Shown piece by piece: positions 31,784-41,140 of a stretch of DNA of 43,735 nucleotides (position 1 is the first letter of the stretch; every line of letters starts with the position of its first letter). The DNA lies in the NCBI GenBank assembly GCA_021776595.1, contig JAJFFP010000023.1, positions 1 to 43,735 on the forward strand, written 5' to 3'. Source of the stretch: Robiginitomaculum sp. GTDB lineage: Bacteria > Pseudomonadota > Alphaproteobacteria > Caulobacterales > Maricaulaceae. The position numbers were made by a program, and so were the translations under genes. The notes beneath the pieces were generated by a model, which did no database searches, was not told where the DNA came from, and saw only the letters and a program-made list of their open reading frames with translations.

Positions 31784-33844
31784 ATGTCGGGACCGGGGAG
31801 AAAAAAGCCCAGCGCCAGACCGGCCACCAAAGCACGGCGCACGGTGTCAAAACGCGGGCCGAGCATCGGCCGGCGCGCCAGCTATGCCAGTCCTGCACGG
31901 CGCAGTCCGGCAAAGCGCCGCAAAAAGAAGAATGTGCACGGGACATGGCGAAAAATTTTCGGGCGGATGTTCTACTGGGGCATGGTGGCCAGCCTGTGGA
32001 TGGGCCTGCTAGGCGGCGCAGGGTTGTTGATGCTGGCGTCTGATCTTCCCGATACCTCAACGCTTTGGGAGGTGGAACGCCAACCCAGCATTACCTATGT
32101 GGACATTAAGGGGCGTCAGATTGCGGTGCGCGGCGCGGCGTATGCACCGCCGGTGCATGTGGACGAGTTACCCCCGCATCTGGTGGATGCGGTCCTCTCG
32201 ATCGAGGATCGGCGGTTTTATTATCATTTTGGCGTTGATCCGATTGGTCTGGCGCGGGCCATGTTTACCAATTTGCGCCGGGGCGGGGTGGTGCAGGGCG
32301 GCTCGACCCTGACCCAGCAATTGGCCAAGAACCTGTTTCTGAGCAATGAGCGCACTTATAAAAGAAAGGCACAAGAAGTATTGCTGGCCTTCTGGCTGGA
32401 GAGCCGCTTCACCAAGAAGGAAATTCTGTCGCTTTATTTGAACCGGGTGTATTTTGGTCGCGGTGCCTGGGGAGTGGAAGCCGCATCGCAGCGCTATTTT
32501 GGCAAACCGGCCAATGCCTTGAACCTTGGCGAAGCAGCGATGATTGCCGGTCTGCTCAAAGCGCCAAACCGTTACAGCCCAACCGCTGATCTTGCCCGTG
32601 CGGAACGCCGCGCGACGGTGGTGCTGGATGTGATGGTCAAAGCCGGTAAGATCAGCAAAGCTGAGCGCGAGGCCGCCTTTGCCCGACCGGTGCATGTTCG
32701 CCGCTCGCAATCCAGCCCGGCGGCATCTTATTTTGTTGATTGGCTGGCCCCGCAAGTGCGCCGGTTAAGCGGCGATGTTGATGCAGATTTATTGATTGAA
32801 ACCACGCTCGACCTTGACGACCAACGGGCCGCCGAGCGCGCCGTGCTAAGCGTTCTGGATAAGGCGGCGCAAGCGCGCGGGGCAAGGCAGGGGGCGCTGG
32901 TGGCGCTGGATAGCGGCGGCGAGGTTCGCGCCATGGCGGGTGGTTTGTCTTATGCCCGCAGCCAGTTCAACCGGGCCACCCAGGCAAGACGGCAGCCAGG
33001 TTCGGCCTTCAAGCCTTTTGTTTATCTGGCGGCCATAGAAGCGGGTCTTTCCCCCTGGACGGTGCGTGAGGATGGACCGGTGCGTATAGGTGACTGGCAG
33101 CCACAGAATTATTCGGGTAAATATAAAGGCGATATGGCGCTGATAACGGCGCTGGCCAAATCCATCAATACGGTGGCCGTTAAAATCGCCAATGAAGTGG
33201 GCCGTGGCCGCATTGCCGAAGCGGCACACCGCATGGGGTTTACGTCTGATATTGGCCTGACCCGCTCCATGCCTTTGGGTTCGAACGAGACCACCCTGAT
33301 CGAGCTGACCTCGGCCTATGTGCCGTTTGCCAATGGGGGTATTCAAACACGCCCCTTTGGATTGCGGCGTATATCCACCCGCGAAGGCGATGTGTTGTGG
33401 CAACATCAGGACACCCAACAAAAACCCGTGCTTTCTCCCCGTTCTTATGCCTTGATGAATCTGATGCTGGAAAGGGTGATGCAGGAGGGCACCGGACGCC
33501 GTGCCGCCCTGAAAGATCGCCCCAGTGCCGGTAAAACCGGCACCACCAATGATTTTCGTGATGCCTGGTTTGTCGGTTATTCCAGCGGACATGTTGCGGG
33601 GGTCTGGGTCGGTGATGATAAAAACCGGGCGATGAAGAAAGTCACCGGGGGCACACTGCCGGCGCAAATCTGGCGCACGTATATGCGTGAAGCGGTAAAA
33701 AATATCCCGGCCGGTAAACCAACCTCACCAGAAGTGGTTATCGCCTTTACCCAACCGGTCAAGACGCAAAACCTGGCCACCGCCAAAGCCCGGACAGAGG
33801 ACCCCTTGGGAGATTTACTGGGCAGCCTTGATCATAAAGATTAA
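31784..33844 (+). CDS. Class A penicillin-binding protein (PBP1A-type)
   Basis: This bifunctional peptidoglycan synthase has a long basic N-terminal tail (1-58), one transmembrane helix (about 61-85) and a GT51 glycosyltransferase domain with the catalytic Glu141 (SIEDRRFYYHFGVD) and GGSTLTQQLAKN. A transpeptidase domain follows with SAFK (Ser407), SIN (460-462) and KTG (584-586). Length is 686 residues. AAGGA lies about 8 bases before the ATG. The Arg/Lys-rich, Pro/Ser-rich start is unusually long but common in alphaproteobacterial homologues. It converges with the regA gene with a 4-base overlap. Confidence 0.94.
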   Translation: MSGPGRKKPSARPATKARRTVSKRGPSIGRRASYASPARRSPAKRRKKKNVHGTWRKIFGRMFYWGMVASLWMGLLGGAGLLMLASDLPDTSTLWEVERQPSITYVDIKGRQIAVRGAAYAPPVHVDELPPHLVDAVLSIEDRRFYYHFGVDPIGLARAMFTNLRRGGVVQGGSTLTQQLAKNLFLSNERTYKRKAQEVLLAFWLESRFTKKEILSLYLNRVYFGRGAWGVEAASQRYFGKPANALNLGEAAMIAGLLKAPNRYSPTADLARAERRATVVLDVMVKAGKISKAEREAAFARPVHVRRSQSSPAASYFVDWLAPQVRRLSGDVDADLLIETTLDLDDQRAAERAVLSVLDKAAQARGARQGALVALDSGGEVRAMAGGLSYARSQFNRATQARRQPGSAFKPFVYLAAIEAGLSPWTVREDGPVRIGDWQPQNYSGKYKGDMALITALAKSINTVAVKIANEVGRGRIAEAAHRMGFTSDIGLTRSMPLGSNETTLIELTSAYVPFANGGIQTRPFGLRRISTREGDVLWQHQDTQQKPVLSPRSYALMNLMLERVMQEGTGRRAALKDRPSAGKTGTTNDFRDAWFVGYSSGHVAGVWVGDDKNRAMKKVTGGTLPAQIWRTYMREAVKNIPAGKPTSPEVVIAFTQPVKTQNLATAKARTEDPLGDLLGSLDHKD

Positions 33845-34398
33845 TGCGGGGCGCGTTTAGCCAAAATGCGTTGCAAGGTGCGCCGGTGCATGTTCAGCCG
33901 CCGGGCGGTTTCGGACACATTATGATCACACAGCTCGAACACGCGCTGGATATGCTCCCACCTGACCCGGTCGGCACTCATGGGATTAACCGGGGGTTCC
34001 GGGGCTGATCCGGGCAAGGCCAACAAAGCCTTGACTACATCATCGGCATCGGCGGGCTTGGCAAGATAATCAATCGCCCCGGCTTTAACCGCCGCCACCG
34101 CTGTCGCGATATTGCCATAACCGGTCAGCATGATGACGCGGCAATCCGGGCGGCGTTTGTGCATGTCCTTGACCACTTCCAGGCCATTGCCATCCTCAAG
34201 GCGCATATCCAGCACCGCAAAGGCAGGCGGGTTCATGCGGGCAATGTCCATGGCCTCAGCCACCGTGCTGACGGCGCTGACGATAAAGCCGCGATTGGTC
34301 AGCGCCCGGCCAAGGCGGGTGCGAAAGGGGGCATCATCATCGAGTATAAGCAACGTATGATCACTGGGAAGGTCAAGGGGTTCTTGCGGGGTGTTCAT
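33841..34398 (-). CDS. regA: Redox response regulator RegA/ActR (PrrA) type
   Basis: The 185-residue protein has a receiver domain with the phospho-Asp64 (LDMRLEDGNG) and Asp20-Asp22 acidic pocket. A short proline-rich linker leads to a FIS-type helix-turn-helix (SETARRLNMHRRTLQRILAKRAP) that is highly conserved in RegA/ActR/PrrA proteins. Homologues control photosynthesis, nitrogen fixation, respiration and carbon fixation in response to redox state. I start at the ATG at 34398, with AGGAT in front of it, not at the ATG 10 codons earlier. It lies 40 bases from regB on the same strand. Confidence 0.94.
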   Translation of the reverse strand: MNTPQEPLDLPSDHTLLILDDDAPFRTRLGRALTNRGFIVSAVSTVAEAMDIARMNPPAFAVLDMRLEDGNGLEVVKDMHKRRPDCRVIMLTGYGNIATAVAAVKAGAIDYLAKPADADDVVKALLALPGSAPEPPVNPMSADRVRWEHIQRVFELCDHNVSETARRLNMHRRTLQRILAKRAPH

Positions 34399-34438
34399 GG
34401 TTATCCTTTTTCGTGCGATACCGCACACTGGTTCACAA

Positions 34439-35746
34439 TTATATAATGGATTGTGCCTCGACTTCCAATCGAGGCCAGATGATGCGGATCATGGCCCCGC
34501 CAAGTTTAGGGCTTTTGCCTATCTTTATCACACCATGGGTGCGTTCGATAAGGGTCTTGGCAATAAAAAACCCTAATCCCATACCGCCATGACCTTTTTC
34601 ATCGCCGCCGGTGCGGGTCGAGATATAAGGCTCGCCCAGTTTTTCAAGAATTGAATCGGAAAAACCAGGGCCGTCATCGCTGATGATAATCTCCACCCAA
34701 CTTTCATCCCACAAACCGCTAAGGTCTATTTTGGTCTTGGCAAAATCGGCGGCATTATCAGCAAAAGCACCCAGTGCGTGCATGATCTCTGGCTGGCGGC
34801 GCAATGCCGGCATAACCATGTCTTTACGGCCGCCTTTTTCATCAGCACGGGTGGTAATATTGATGCCATCGGCGCGTAAGGGGCTGGCCACTTCTTCAAG
34901 CAGGTCAAGCAAGGAATGACGCGCATAAACCGGGTCTTTTTCCGCGCCGCTGGCAGATAATTTTGACAGTATCTCCCGGCAGCGCGCCGCTTGTTCTACC
35001 AGCAATTGTGCATCTTCGGCCTGCTCACCATCGGCGGGCAGCGCATGGGTCATTTCCCTGGCCACCAGCGCGATGGTGCCAAGAGGGGTGCCCAATTCGT
35101 GTGCCACGGCGGCGGCAAGCCCGCCAAGGGCTGATAATTTTGCCTCTTTGGCCAATACCGATTCGGTGGCAATCAGGGCCATTTGCAGGCGTTGCCCCTC
35201 CAAAGATACCCGCCGGACATAGATGGCGGTAAAAGAAGTAACAGTAATCAAGGCGGCAAACTGGCCCATAACGTATAGGTCCGGGATATTGGCTCGTGCG
35301 CCATTTATCCATGGCAGGGGCAAGGCAAAATACCCAAGCACCATGGCGGCGATCATGGTCAGGGCGGCCAGCACCAGTGCGTTGCGAAGGGGCAGGGCGG
35401 ACATGGCCACCACCACTGGCACCCCCAGCAGGATCACAAATGGATTGGCCAATCCGCCGGTAAGGCCCAGAAGGAGCGCCATTTGCGCCAAATCAAACAC
35501 CAGTTGCGCCAAAGTGTATATTGGCTTGGAAAACCGGCCGGAATTGAGCGAAAAGCTCAAGAAAATATTTAGCCAGGCACTGGCAGAAATTACGGCTAGA
35601 CAGGCGGCCAGCGGCAAAGAGAAATTCAGCACAAAAGTGGTAAACAATATGGCGGCGCTCTGTCCGACGACCGCAAACCAGCGCAACATAATCAATGTGC
35701 GCGGGCGAATGCCAATGCTGGCTTGCGGGTTGTAGGTCTGACTCAT
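34439..35746 (-). CDS. regB: Redox sensor histidine kinase RegB/ActS (PrrB) type
   Basis: The 435-residue inner-membrane kinase has about six helices in residues 17-180. It contains the quinone-binding motif GGLANPF (97-103), phospho-acceptor His216 (HELGTPLGTI) and the redox-active cysteine Cys256 (AARCREIL). The His-Cys spacing of 40 is exactly that of Rhodobacter RegB (His225, Cys265). The N, G1 and G2 boxes (FADNAADFAKT, SDDGPGFSD, GHGGMGLGFF) are complete. It phosphorylates RegA when the quinone pool and Cys are reduced. It is divergent from the senC gene. Confidence 0.94.
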   Translation of the reverse strand: MSQTYNPQASIGIRPRTLIMLRWFAVVGQSAAILFTTFVLNFSLPLAACLAVISASAWLNIFLSFSLNSGRFSKPIYTLAQLVFDLAQMALLLGLTGGLANPFVILLGVPVVVAMSALPLRNALVLAALTMIAAMVLGYFALPLPWINGARANIPDLYVMGQFAALITVTSFTAIYVRRVSLEGQRLQMALIATESVLAKEAKLSALGGLAAAVAHELGTPLGTIALVAREMTHALPADGEQAEDAQLLVEQAARCREILSKLSASGAEKDPVYARHSLLDLLEEVASPLRADGINITTRADEKGGRKDMVMPALRRQPEIMHALGAFADNAADFAKTKIDLSGLWDESWVEIIISDDGPGFSDSILEKLGEPYISTRTGGDEKGHGGMGLGFFIAKTLIERTHGVIKIGKSPKLGGAMIRIIWPRLEVEAQSII

Positions 35747-35899
35747 TTCAGCTCATTCATGTTTGATCCATGCCTTTGGCGCTACACCTAAATTCATCTG
35801 CCGACAATGCAAAATGGTGCACAGCCCGCGTAAATACTTGCACAATCCATAGCCTGAAAAAACGCTGGCGCACAGGCGCGGGGGCGTTATGGTGCGCGT
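35747..35899. promoter_or_regulatory. Divergent promoter region between regB and senC
   Basis: These 153 bases must contain start sites for regB (leftwards) and senC (rightwards). I could not identify a convincing -35/-10 pair, nor a clear RegA binding site. The arrangement, shared regulation of the sensor and the copper-handling SenC, matches known regB-senC loci. Confidence 0.4.
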
Positions 35900-36535
35900 A
35901 TGAGCACGTCATCTTTTTCGCAAACATTGCGCACGATACGCTGGGTTGCGGTTGCCGCTATTTTAGTCATTGCCATCGGCTTTGCGGTGCAAATGGGCTT
36001 TGGCGCCAAAAAAGCGGCAGACCCTGTGGCTTCAACGCCGGCCAACATTGGCGGTCCGTTCAGCCTGACCAACACCAGGGGTGAAAAAGTTACCGAGGCA
36101 GACTTTTTGGGCAAACCCATGCTGGTCTATTTCGGTTACAGCTATTGCCCCGATGTCTGCCCGTATGCCCTGCAAATCATGGCATCGGCACTGGACACGC
36201 TGGGGCCGGGCAAGGGGCGCATAACGCCGGTTTTTATCTCGGTGGATCCAAAGCGTGACACGCCGGAAAGTCTCGCGCAATATGTAAGTTCCTCCAGCTT
36301 TCCGGACGGCCTTGTGGGCCTTACCGGAACAGCCGATGAGGTGGCGGCGGCGGCCAAGGCCTATGCGGTTTATTATAAAAAAGTCGGCGAAGGGGATGAT
36401 TATATTATGGATCATACCAGTGCGATTTTTCTGATGGACAAAGAGGGTAAATACGTGGCTGTTTTCACCCATACCAGTTCTGTGGACGAAATTGCCAAAT
36501 GCCTGCGCCGGCATCTGGATGGTAAAAGGTGTTGA
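35900..36535 (+). CDS. senC: SenC/SCO1 family copper-binding assembly protein
   Basis: The 211-residue protein has one N-terminal membrane anchor (about 13-33) and a periplasmic thioredoxin fold with the copper ligands Cys83 and Cys87 (CPDVC) and His172 (MDHTSAIFL). SCO proteins deliver copper to the CuA centre of cytochrome oxidase. SenC is the RegB-linked member in Rhodobacter, and here it lies divergent to regB, in keeping with that pairing. Its stop is followed 6 bases later by the PHA depolymerase start. Confidence 0.94.
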   Translation: MSTSSFSQTLRTIRWVAVAAILVIAIGFAVQMGFGAKKAADPVASTPANIGGPFSLTNTRGEKVTEADFLGKPMLVYFGYSYCPDVCPYALQIMASALDTLGPGKGRITPVFISVDPKRDTPESLAQYVSSSSFPDGLVGLTGTADEVAAAAKAYAVYYKKVGEGDDYIMDHTSAIFLMDKEGKYVAVFTHTSSVDEIAKCLRRHLDGKRC

Positions 36536-36541
36536 TGCTTA

Positions 36542-37765
36542 ATGCTCTATAGCGCTTATGAAATGACTCATGCCATGCTCGCCCCCTGGCGGCAAATGGC
36601 GCAAGGCACACACCAGGCATTTTCGTCGCCGCTCAATCCCTGGGCCGCTACCTTTGCCGGACGGCATATGGTGGCCAGCGCCGATTTGTTCGAGCGCCTG
36701 ACCCGGCGTTATGGAAAACCGGCCTGGGATATTGAAACGACAGGCATTGATAGTGAAGTTGTGCCCGTCACCGCGCAAACGGCCAGGTGTTCGACCTGGA
36801 TGAAGTTGACGCATTTTGCCCGCGAGAACACCACAGATCGTGATGATCCAAAATTGTTGATTGTTTCGCCCCTGTCCGGCCATTATGCGACCTTGTTGCG
36901 CGATACGGTTCGGGCATTTTTACCAGCCCACGAGGTTTATATAACCGAATGGAGCGATGCGCGCACGGTGCCGATGCTGGCCGGGCGTTTTGATCTGCAT
37001 GATTATGTGGATCAGATGCGTGAGGCTTTACGGTTTTTGGGTCCAAAGACCCATGTGCTGGCAGTGTGCCAGCCGGGGCCGCTGGTGCTGGCTGCTGCGG
37101 CCCTGATGGCCGAAGACGATGAGGCCGAACGGCCCGCCAGCATGATTTTTATGGGCTCGCCGATTGATACCCGCCGCTCGCCCACACTGCCCAACACGCT
37201 GGCCAAATCCAAATCCCTTGACTGGTTTGCCCGCCATGTCATCAGCACCGTGCCCATGCCCAATGCCGGGGCCATGCGCCGGGTGTATCCGGGCTTTGTG
37301 CAATTGGCCAGTTTCATTCAGATGAACAAGAAAAGTCATGTGGATGCGCACCGTGAATTCTTTGATCAATTGGTGGCCGGGGACGGGGATAGCACCGAGC
37401 GCCACCGCGCCTTTTATAATGAATATCTTTCGGTGATGGACTTGACCGAAGAGTTTTATCTGCAAACGATTGCTGATATATTTCAAAATCATAACCTTGC
37501 TCGCGGGCAGATGCGCCATCGGGGTCGCCAAGTTGATCCAGCCGCGCTTACCGATACCGCCCTGATGACCATAGAGGGCGAACTGGATGATATTTCCGGC
37601 ATTGGCCAGACCCAGGCAGCGCACGATCTTTGCACCAATCTTCCGGCGGCATTACGCGCCGATTATGTGCAGGAAGGTGTTGGTCATTATGGCGTGTTCA
37701 GTGGCCGCCGCTTTCGCGAGAATATAGCCCCGCGCATTGCGCGCTTTATCCGTGACCATCGCTGA
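36542..37765 (+). CDS. phaZ: Intracellular polyhydroxyalkanoate depolymerase
   Basis: The 407-residue alpha/beta hydrolase degrades stored PHA granules to hydroxy acids. Residues matching the intracellular PhaZ family include MLYSAYEMTHAM at the start, YITEWSDARTVP and the nucleophile block AVCQPGPLVLA, where Cys176 takes the place of the usual serine as in Ralstonia PhaZa1. It follows senC by 6 bases and overlaps the next gene, so it is likely transcribed with both. The link to RegB/SenC suggests storage use tied to redox state, an inference. Confidence 0.92.
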   Translation: MLYSAYEMTHAMLAPWRQMAQGTHQAFSSPLNPWAATFAGRHMVASADLFERLTRRYGKPAWDIETTGIDSEVVPVTAQTARCSTWMKLTHFARENTTDRDDPKLLIVSPLSGHYATLLRDTVRAFLPAHEVYITEWSDARTVPMLAGRFDLHDYVDQMREALRFLGPKTHVLAVCQPGPLVLAAAALMAEDDEAERPASMIFMGSPIDTRRSPTLPNTLAKSKSLDWFARHVISTVPMPNAGAMRRVYPGFVQLASFIQMNKKSHVDAHREFFDQLVAGDGDSTERHRAFYNEYLSVMDLTEEFYLQTIADIFQNHNLARGQMRHRGRQVDPAALTDTALMTIEGELDDISGIGQTQAAHDLCTNLPAALRADYVQEGVGHYGVFSGRRFRENIAPRIARFIRDHR

Positions 37766-38432
37766 GATTAAAGTTCGTTATGTGGTCAGGCCACGCTCAA
37801 CGCGAGTCAGCTTGCGCATTGATTCGGCGCGGCGAGAGGCCGTGGCCATTATGCCCCATGCGCGGCACAAAAAACGCGCTGAGAAACTCATACGGGACAA
37901 GCAGGACTGGCTAAACGGGCATTTACAAAACTTGCCACCGCCCATGCCGTTTGTGCCCGGCAGCGAGATATTATTACGCGGGCAAAAGGTGAAACTGGTT
38001 GAAGCGGCAGGGCGCGGACCGGCTTGTCTGGACGAGTATGATCTGATCATTCCCTGCCCGCAGGGGGCATCCTTTGCCGGGCGCACCCGGCGGGCCTTGA
38101 TCGCGCGGGCGCGTGAGGCGCTAACCACTCAGGCGCACATCCATGCCGATGGCCTGAACACAAAATTTAGCGCCATAACCGTGCGGGATACCAATAGCCG
38201 CTGGGGGTCCTGCTCGGCCAGCGGGCGGCTTAATTTCTCCTGGCGATTGATCTGCGCCCCGTTTGAGGTGCTGGATTATGTCTGCGCCCATGAAGTGGCT
38301 CATTTGATCGAGCATAATCACGGGCCACGCTTTTGGGCGCTGGTGGCAACACGCATTGAGAACGTCAAGGCACCTCGGCGCTGGTTACGTAATCATGCCC
38401 CGGACCTGTTCGCTGTAGGGGCGGAGGTTTAG
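37737..38432 (+). CDS. YgjP-like M48-type metallopeptidase (DUF45)
   Basis: The protein (231 residues from a TTG at 37737, 226 from a GTG at 37752) has the zinc motif HEVAHLIEHNHGPRFW and the preceding block RWGSCSASGRLNFSWRL of the YgjP/DUF45 family. The third ligand is probably the His of the later HGPRFW segment. Function in bacteria is poorly known. It overlaps phaZ by 14-29 bases, and the exact start is uncertain; no clear ribosome site is seen for either. Confidence 0.85.
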   Translation: MRALSVTIAEIKVRYVVRPRSTRVSLRIDSARREAVAIMPHARHKKRAEKLIRDKQDWLNGHLQNLPPPMPFVPGSEILLRGQKVKLVEAAGRGPACLDEYDLIIPCPQGASFAGRTRRALIARAREALTTQAHIHADGLNTKFSAITVRDTNSRWGSCSASGRLNFSWRLICAPFEVLDYVCAHEVAHLIEHNHGPRFWALVATRIENVKAPRRWLRNHAPDLFAVGAEV

Positions 38433-38452
38433 GATCTAGGGTTTTAGGCCAC

Positions 38453-38549
38453 ATCCTTCGAGGCTCGGCTAACGCTAAGCACCTCTGGATGCGGTGGGCG
38501 GGCTTTCTACCTCCTTCTAAGGGATTGCTTAGCAATCGTCTCGAAGGAT
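38453..38549. repeat. Short inverted-repeat element upstream of uvrD
   Basis: A 97-base block has perfect 10-bp ends, ATCCTTCGAG (38453-38462) and CTCGAAGGAT (38540-38549), and an internal perfect hairpin GATTGCT/AGCAATC (38523-38537). It looks like a small intergenic repeat of the kind common in alphaproteobacteria. It ends 91 bases before the likely uvrD start. Confidence 0.6.
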
Positions 38550-38640
38550 TAGAGAGTTGCGACTGAAACTAAGCCCGTGCGTTTCGCATTTATCGTGTTA
38601 TGTTCGCGCTTCGTTTTCGATTCTAATTTTAGCGTGGTCT

Positions 38641-40932
38641 GTGGTGGCAAAAGCCCAAAAAATCTCTGATCTGGCGCGCGCCCGCGCTCCGGCCGGGCCG
38701 GTACCCTGTCTGGAAGGCCTGAACGACGAACAACGCGAAGCGGTTGAGGCGCTGGATGGCCCGCTACTGGTGCTGGCCGGCGCGGGGACGGGTAAAACCC
38801 GTGTGCTGACCACGCGGCTGGCGCATATCCTCAACATGGGCAAGGCCAGTCCATGGGAAATATTGTGTGTCACCTTCACCAATAAAGCGGCCCGCGAAAT
38901 GCGGCTGCGCGTAGGCGGCCTGATCGGTGATGCGGTCGAGCGCCTGCAGTGGCTGGGCACGTTTCATTCCATTTCAGCGCAAATTCTGCGCCGCCATGCG
39001 GAACTGGTGGGGCTTAAATCCTCATTTTCCATACTGGATACCGATGACCAGTTGCGCCTGCTAAAGCAGATCATCATTGCCGAAAACGTGGATGAAAAGC
39101 GCTGGACCGCGCGGCATCTGGCGGGCCTGATTGATGGCTGGAAGAACCGGGGACTTGGCCCGGCAAAACTGGGGCCGCAGGATGGTTACAGTTTTGCCAA
39201 TGGCAAGGCCGCTAATCTTTACGGGATTTATCAGGAACGCTTAAAAGTGCTGAACGCCTGTGATTTTGGTGACTTGCTGCTGCATACCCTGACGATTTTT
39301 TTGAATCATGAGGATGTGCTGGCCGAGTATCACCGGCGGTTTCGCTATTTACTGGTGGACGAATACCAGGACACCAATGTGGCGCAATATCTGTGGCTGC
39401 GCCTGTTGGCGCGGGGCACCTCCAACCTCTGTGTGGTGGGCGATGATGACCAGTCCATCTATGGCTGGCGCGGGGCAGAGGTTGATAATATTTTGCGCTT
39501 CGAAAAGGATTTTCCGGGGGCCAAAGTGGTGCGGCTGGAGCGTAACTACCGCTCGACCGGACATATTCTGGGCGCGGCTTCGGGGCTGATTGCCGCCAAT
39601 AAAAGCCGTCTTGGCAAGACACTTTGGACCGAGGATGCGGGCGGCGAAAAGGTCGCTGTGCGCGGGGTCTGGGACGGCGAGGCTGAAGCGCGGGCTGCTT
39701 GCGAAGAGATCGAAAACTGGCAGTCCAAAACAGGTGCCTATAATGATTGCGCGGTGCTGGTGCGGGCCTCCTGGCAAATGCGCGCTTTTGAGGACCGCTT
39801 TATTGCACTCGGCCTGCCTTACCGGGTGGTTGGCGGGCCGCGATTTTTTGAACGGGCCGAAATCCGCGATGCCCATGCCTACCTTCGCGCGGTGCGTTCT
39901 GATGGCGATGATCTGGCGTTTGAGCGCATCATCAATGTGCCCAAGCGCGGTATTGGCGTCGCCTCTGTTCAGAAGCTGCAAACGTGCGCGCGCACCCTGA
40001 ATATGCCACTGCAGGAAGCCTGCCGCCATGTGATCACCACAGACGAGATTGGCGGCAAGGCGCGCACTGGACTGCGTATGTTGCTTGGCGATATCGATCG
40101 CTGGCGCGAAGCCGCCAAAACCCTGCCCCATGGGGAGCTGACCGAGATTATTCTTGATGAAAGCGGCTATAGCGCCATGTGGATGGCCGACAAAAACCCG
40201 CTGGCTCAGGGCAGACTTGATAATCTGAAAGAGCTGGTGCAGGCCATGGCGGCGTTTGATACGCTGGAGGGCTATCTGGAGCATGTGGCGCTGGTCTCCG
40301 AGCTGGATACACGAACAGAGAGCGATGACCAGATCAGCCTGATGACCCTGCATGCGGCCAAAGGGCTGGAATTTCCGCTGGTGATATTACCGGGCTGGGA
40401 AGAAAGCGTTTTTCCCTCCCAGCGCTCGCTGGATGAAGGCGGCACCACGGCACTGGAGGAAGAGCGGCGTTTGGCCTATGTGGGCCTGACGCGGGCGCGC
40501 GAACAGGCGATTATTTATTTTGCAGCCAACCGGCAAATCTATGGCCGCTGGCAGAGCGTTTTGCCGTCGCGGTTTGTTGATGAACTGCCCCCTGAACATG
40601 TGGATGCGCAGGCCGATACCGGCTATTATAACCGCGATGAGGGCAGCCACGCCGAAGTGGGCTTTGAAGACAGCCGTTCCACCTATTCCAGCCCCGGCTG
40701 GGCACGGTTTCAGGCCAATAAAGATAATGTGCGCAGCAAAACCATTGAAGGCTCGGCCCGGCATATTGCCGCTGATAAAGCAAGCGCCAATGGCCTTAAA
40801 AAAGGTATACGCGTGTTTCATCAGAAATTTGGCTATGGGCGTATAACCGTGCTGGACAATGACAAGTTAACCGTGACCTTTGACAAGGCCGGCACCAAAA
40901 AAGTCATGGCCGGATTTATCGAAAAGGCCTGA
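38641..40932 (+). CDS. uvrD: UvrD/PcrA-type superfamily 1 DNA helicase
   Basis: The protein (763 residues from GTG 38641) unwinds DNA in repair and replication. Helicase motifs are complete: Q motif GLNDEQREAV (26-35), Walker A AGAGTGKT (46-53), FTNKAAREM, LVDEYQDTN, VVGDDDQSIYGWRGA, RLERNYRST, LMTLHAAKGLEFP and YVGLTRAR. The C-terminal tail (FHQKFGYGRI to FIEKA) is the Tudor-like end of alphaproteobacterial UvrD. An in-frame TTG at 38557 would add 28 hydrophobic residues; this looks artefactual as helicases start near here. The start is uncertain among GTG 38641/38644. Confidence 0.94.
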   Translation: MVAKAQKISDLARARAPAGPVPCLEGLNDEQREAVEALDGPLLVLAGAGTGKTRVLTTRLAHILNMGKASPWEILCVTFTNKAAREMRLRVGGLIGDAVERLQWLGTFHSISAQILRRHAELVGLKSSFSILDTDDQLRLLKQIIIAENVDEKRWTARHLAGLIDGWKNRGLGPAKLGPQDGYSFANGKAANLYGIYQERLKVLNACDFGDLLLHTLTIFLNHEDVLAEYHRRFRYLLVDEYQDTNVAQYLWLRLLARGTSNLCVVGDDDQSIYGWRGAEVDNILRFEKDFPGAKVVRLERNYRSTGHILGAASGLIAANKSRLGKTLWTEDAGGEKVAVRGVWDGEAEARAACEEIENWQSKTGAYNDCAVLVRASWQMRAFEDRFIALGLPYRVVGGPRFFERAEIRDAHAYLRAVRSDGDDLAFERIINVPKRGIGVASVQKLQTCARTLNMPLQEACRHVITTDEIGGKARTGLRMLLGDIDRWREAAKTLPHGELTEIILDESGYSAMWMADKNPLAQGRLDNLKELVQAMAAFDTLEGYLEHVALVSELDTRTESDDQISLMTLHAAKGLEFPLVILPGWEESVFPSQRSLDEGGTTALEEERRLAYVGLTRAREQAIIYFAANRQIYGRWQSVLPSRFVDELPPEHVDAQADTGYYNRDEGSHAEVGFEDSRSTYSSPGWARFQANKDNVRSKTIEGSARHIAADKASANGLKKGIRVFHQKFGYGRITVLDNDKLTVTFDKAGTKKVMAGFIEKA

Positions 40933-40963
40933 GGAACTCGTGTGCGCCGCACTTGTGTTCGTC

Positions 40964-40983
40964 ATACCGGCGCAGGCCGGTAT
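40964..40983. repeat. REP-like palindrome after uvrD
   Basis: ATACCGGC (40964-40971) and GCCGGTAT (40976-40983) form an 8-bp stem with a GCAG loop, flanked by GTC and CCAG as in the units at 10543-10603. It is a third copy of that repeat family, here in a convergent intergenic region. Confidence 0.65.
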
Positions 40984-41071
40984 CCAGAATACGTCAAAAT
41001 TGGACCCTGATTTTCATCGGGGTAACGGCGCGTTGGCCCCGCTATCTATTTTGTAATTTCAGTCTCTACCA

Positions 41072-41105
41072 AAACCACCCGGCCTGGGACGGGGCCGGGT
41101 GGTTT
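41072..41105. terminator. Strong bidirectional terminator between uvrD and peroxiredoxin
   Basis: AAACCACCCGGCC (41072-41084) and GGCCGGGTGGTTT (41093-41105) form a perfect 13-bp stem with an 8-base loop. T-rich bases end the stem on the plus strand, and A-rich bases give T's on the minus strand. It lies between convergent genes and would terminate both. Confidence 0.75.
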
Positions 41106-41140
41106 CAGTGATGAGAAGTCATATCGTGGCTATGTAGAGG

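Noticed and set aside
38557-38640. N-terminal extension of UvrD from TTG 38557
   Set aside because: The 28 residues form a short hydrophobic stretch unlike UvrD, and the DNA is probably the uvrD promoter region next to a repeat element.
39349-40353. 334-codon minus-strand frame opposite uvrD
   Set aside because: It is a shadow of the UvrD coding sequence, with composition set by the helicase codons and no domain of its own.
40990-41030. Possible insertion-sequence end (TTGGACCCTGATTTTCATCG)
   Set aside because: It resembles termini seen in some transposable elements, but no partner repeat or transposase is present, so it is recorded only as a possible relic.
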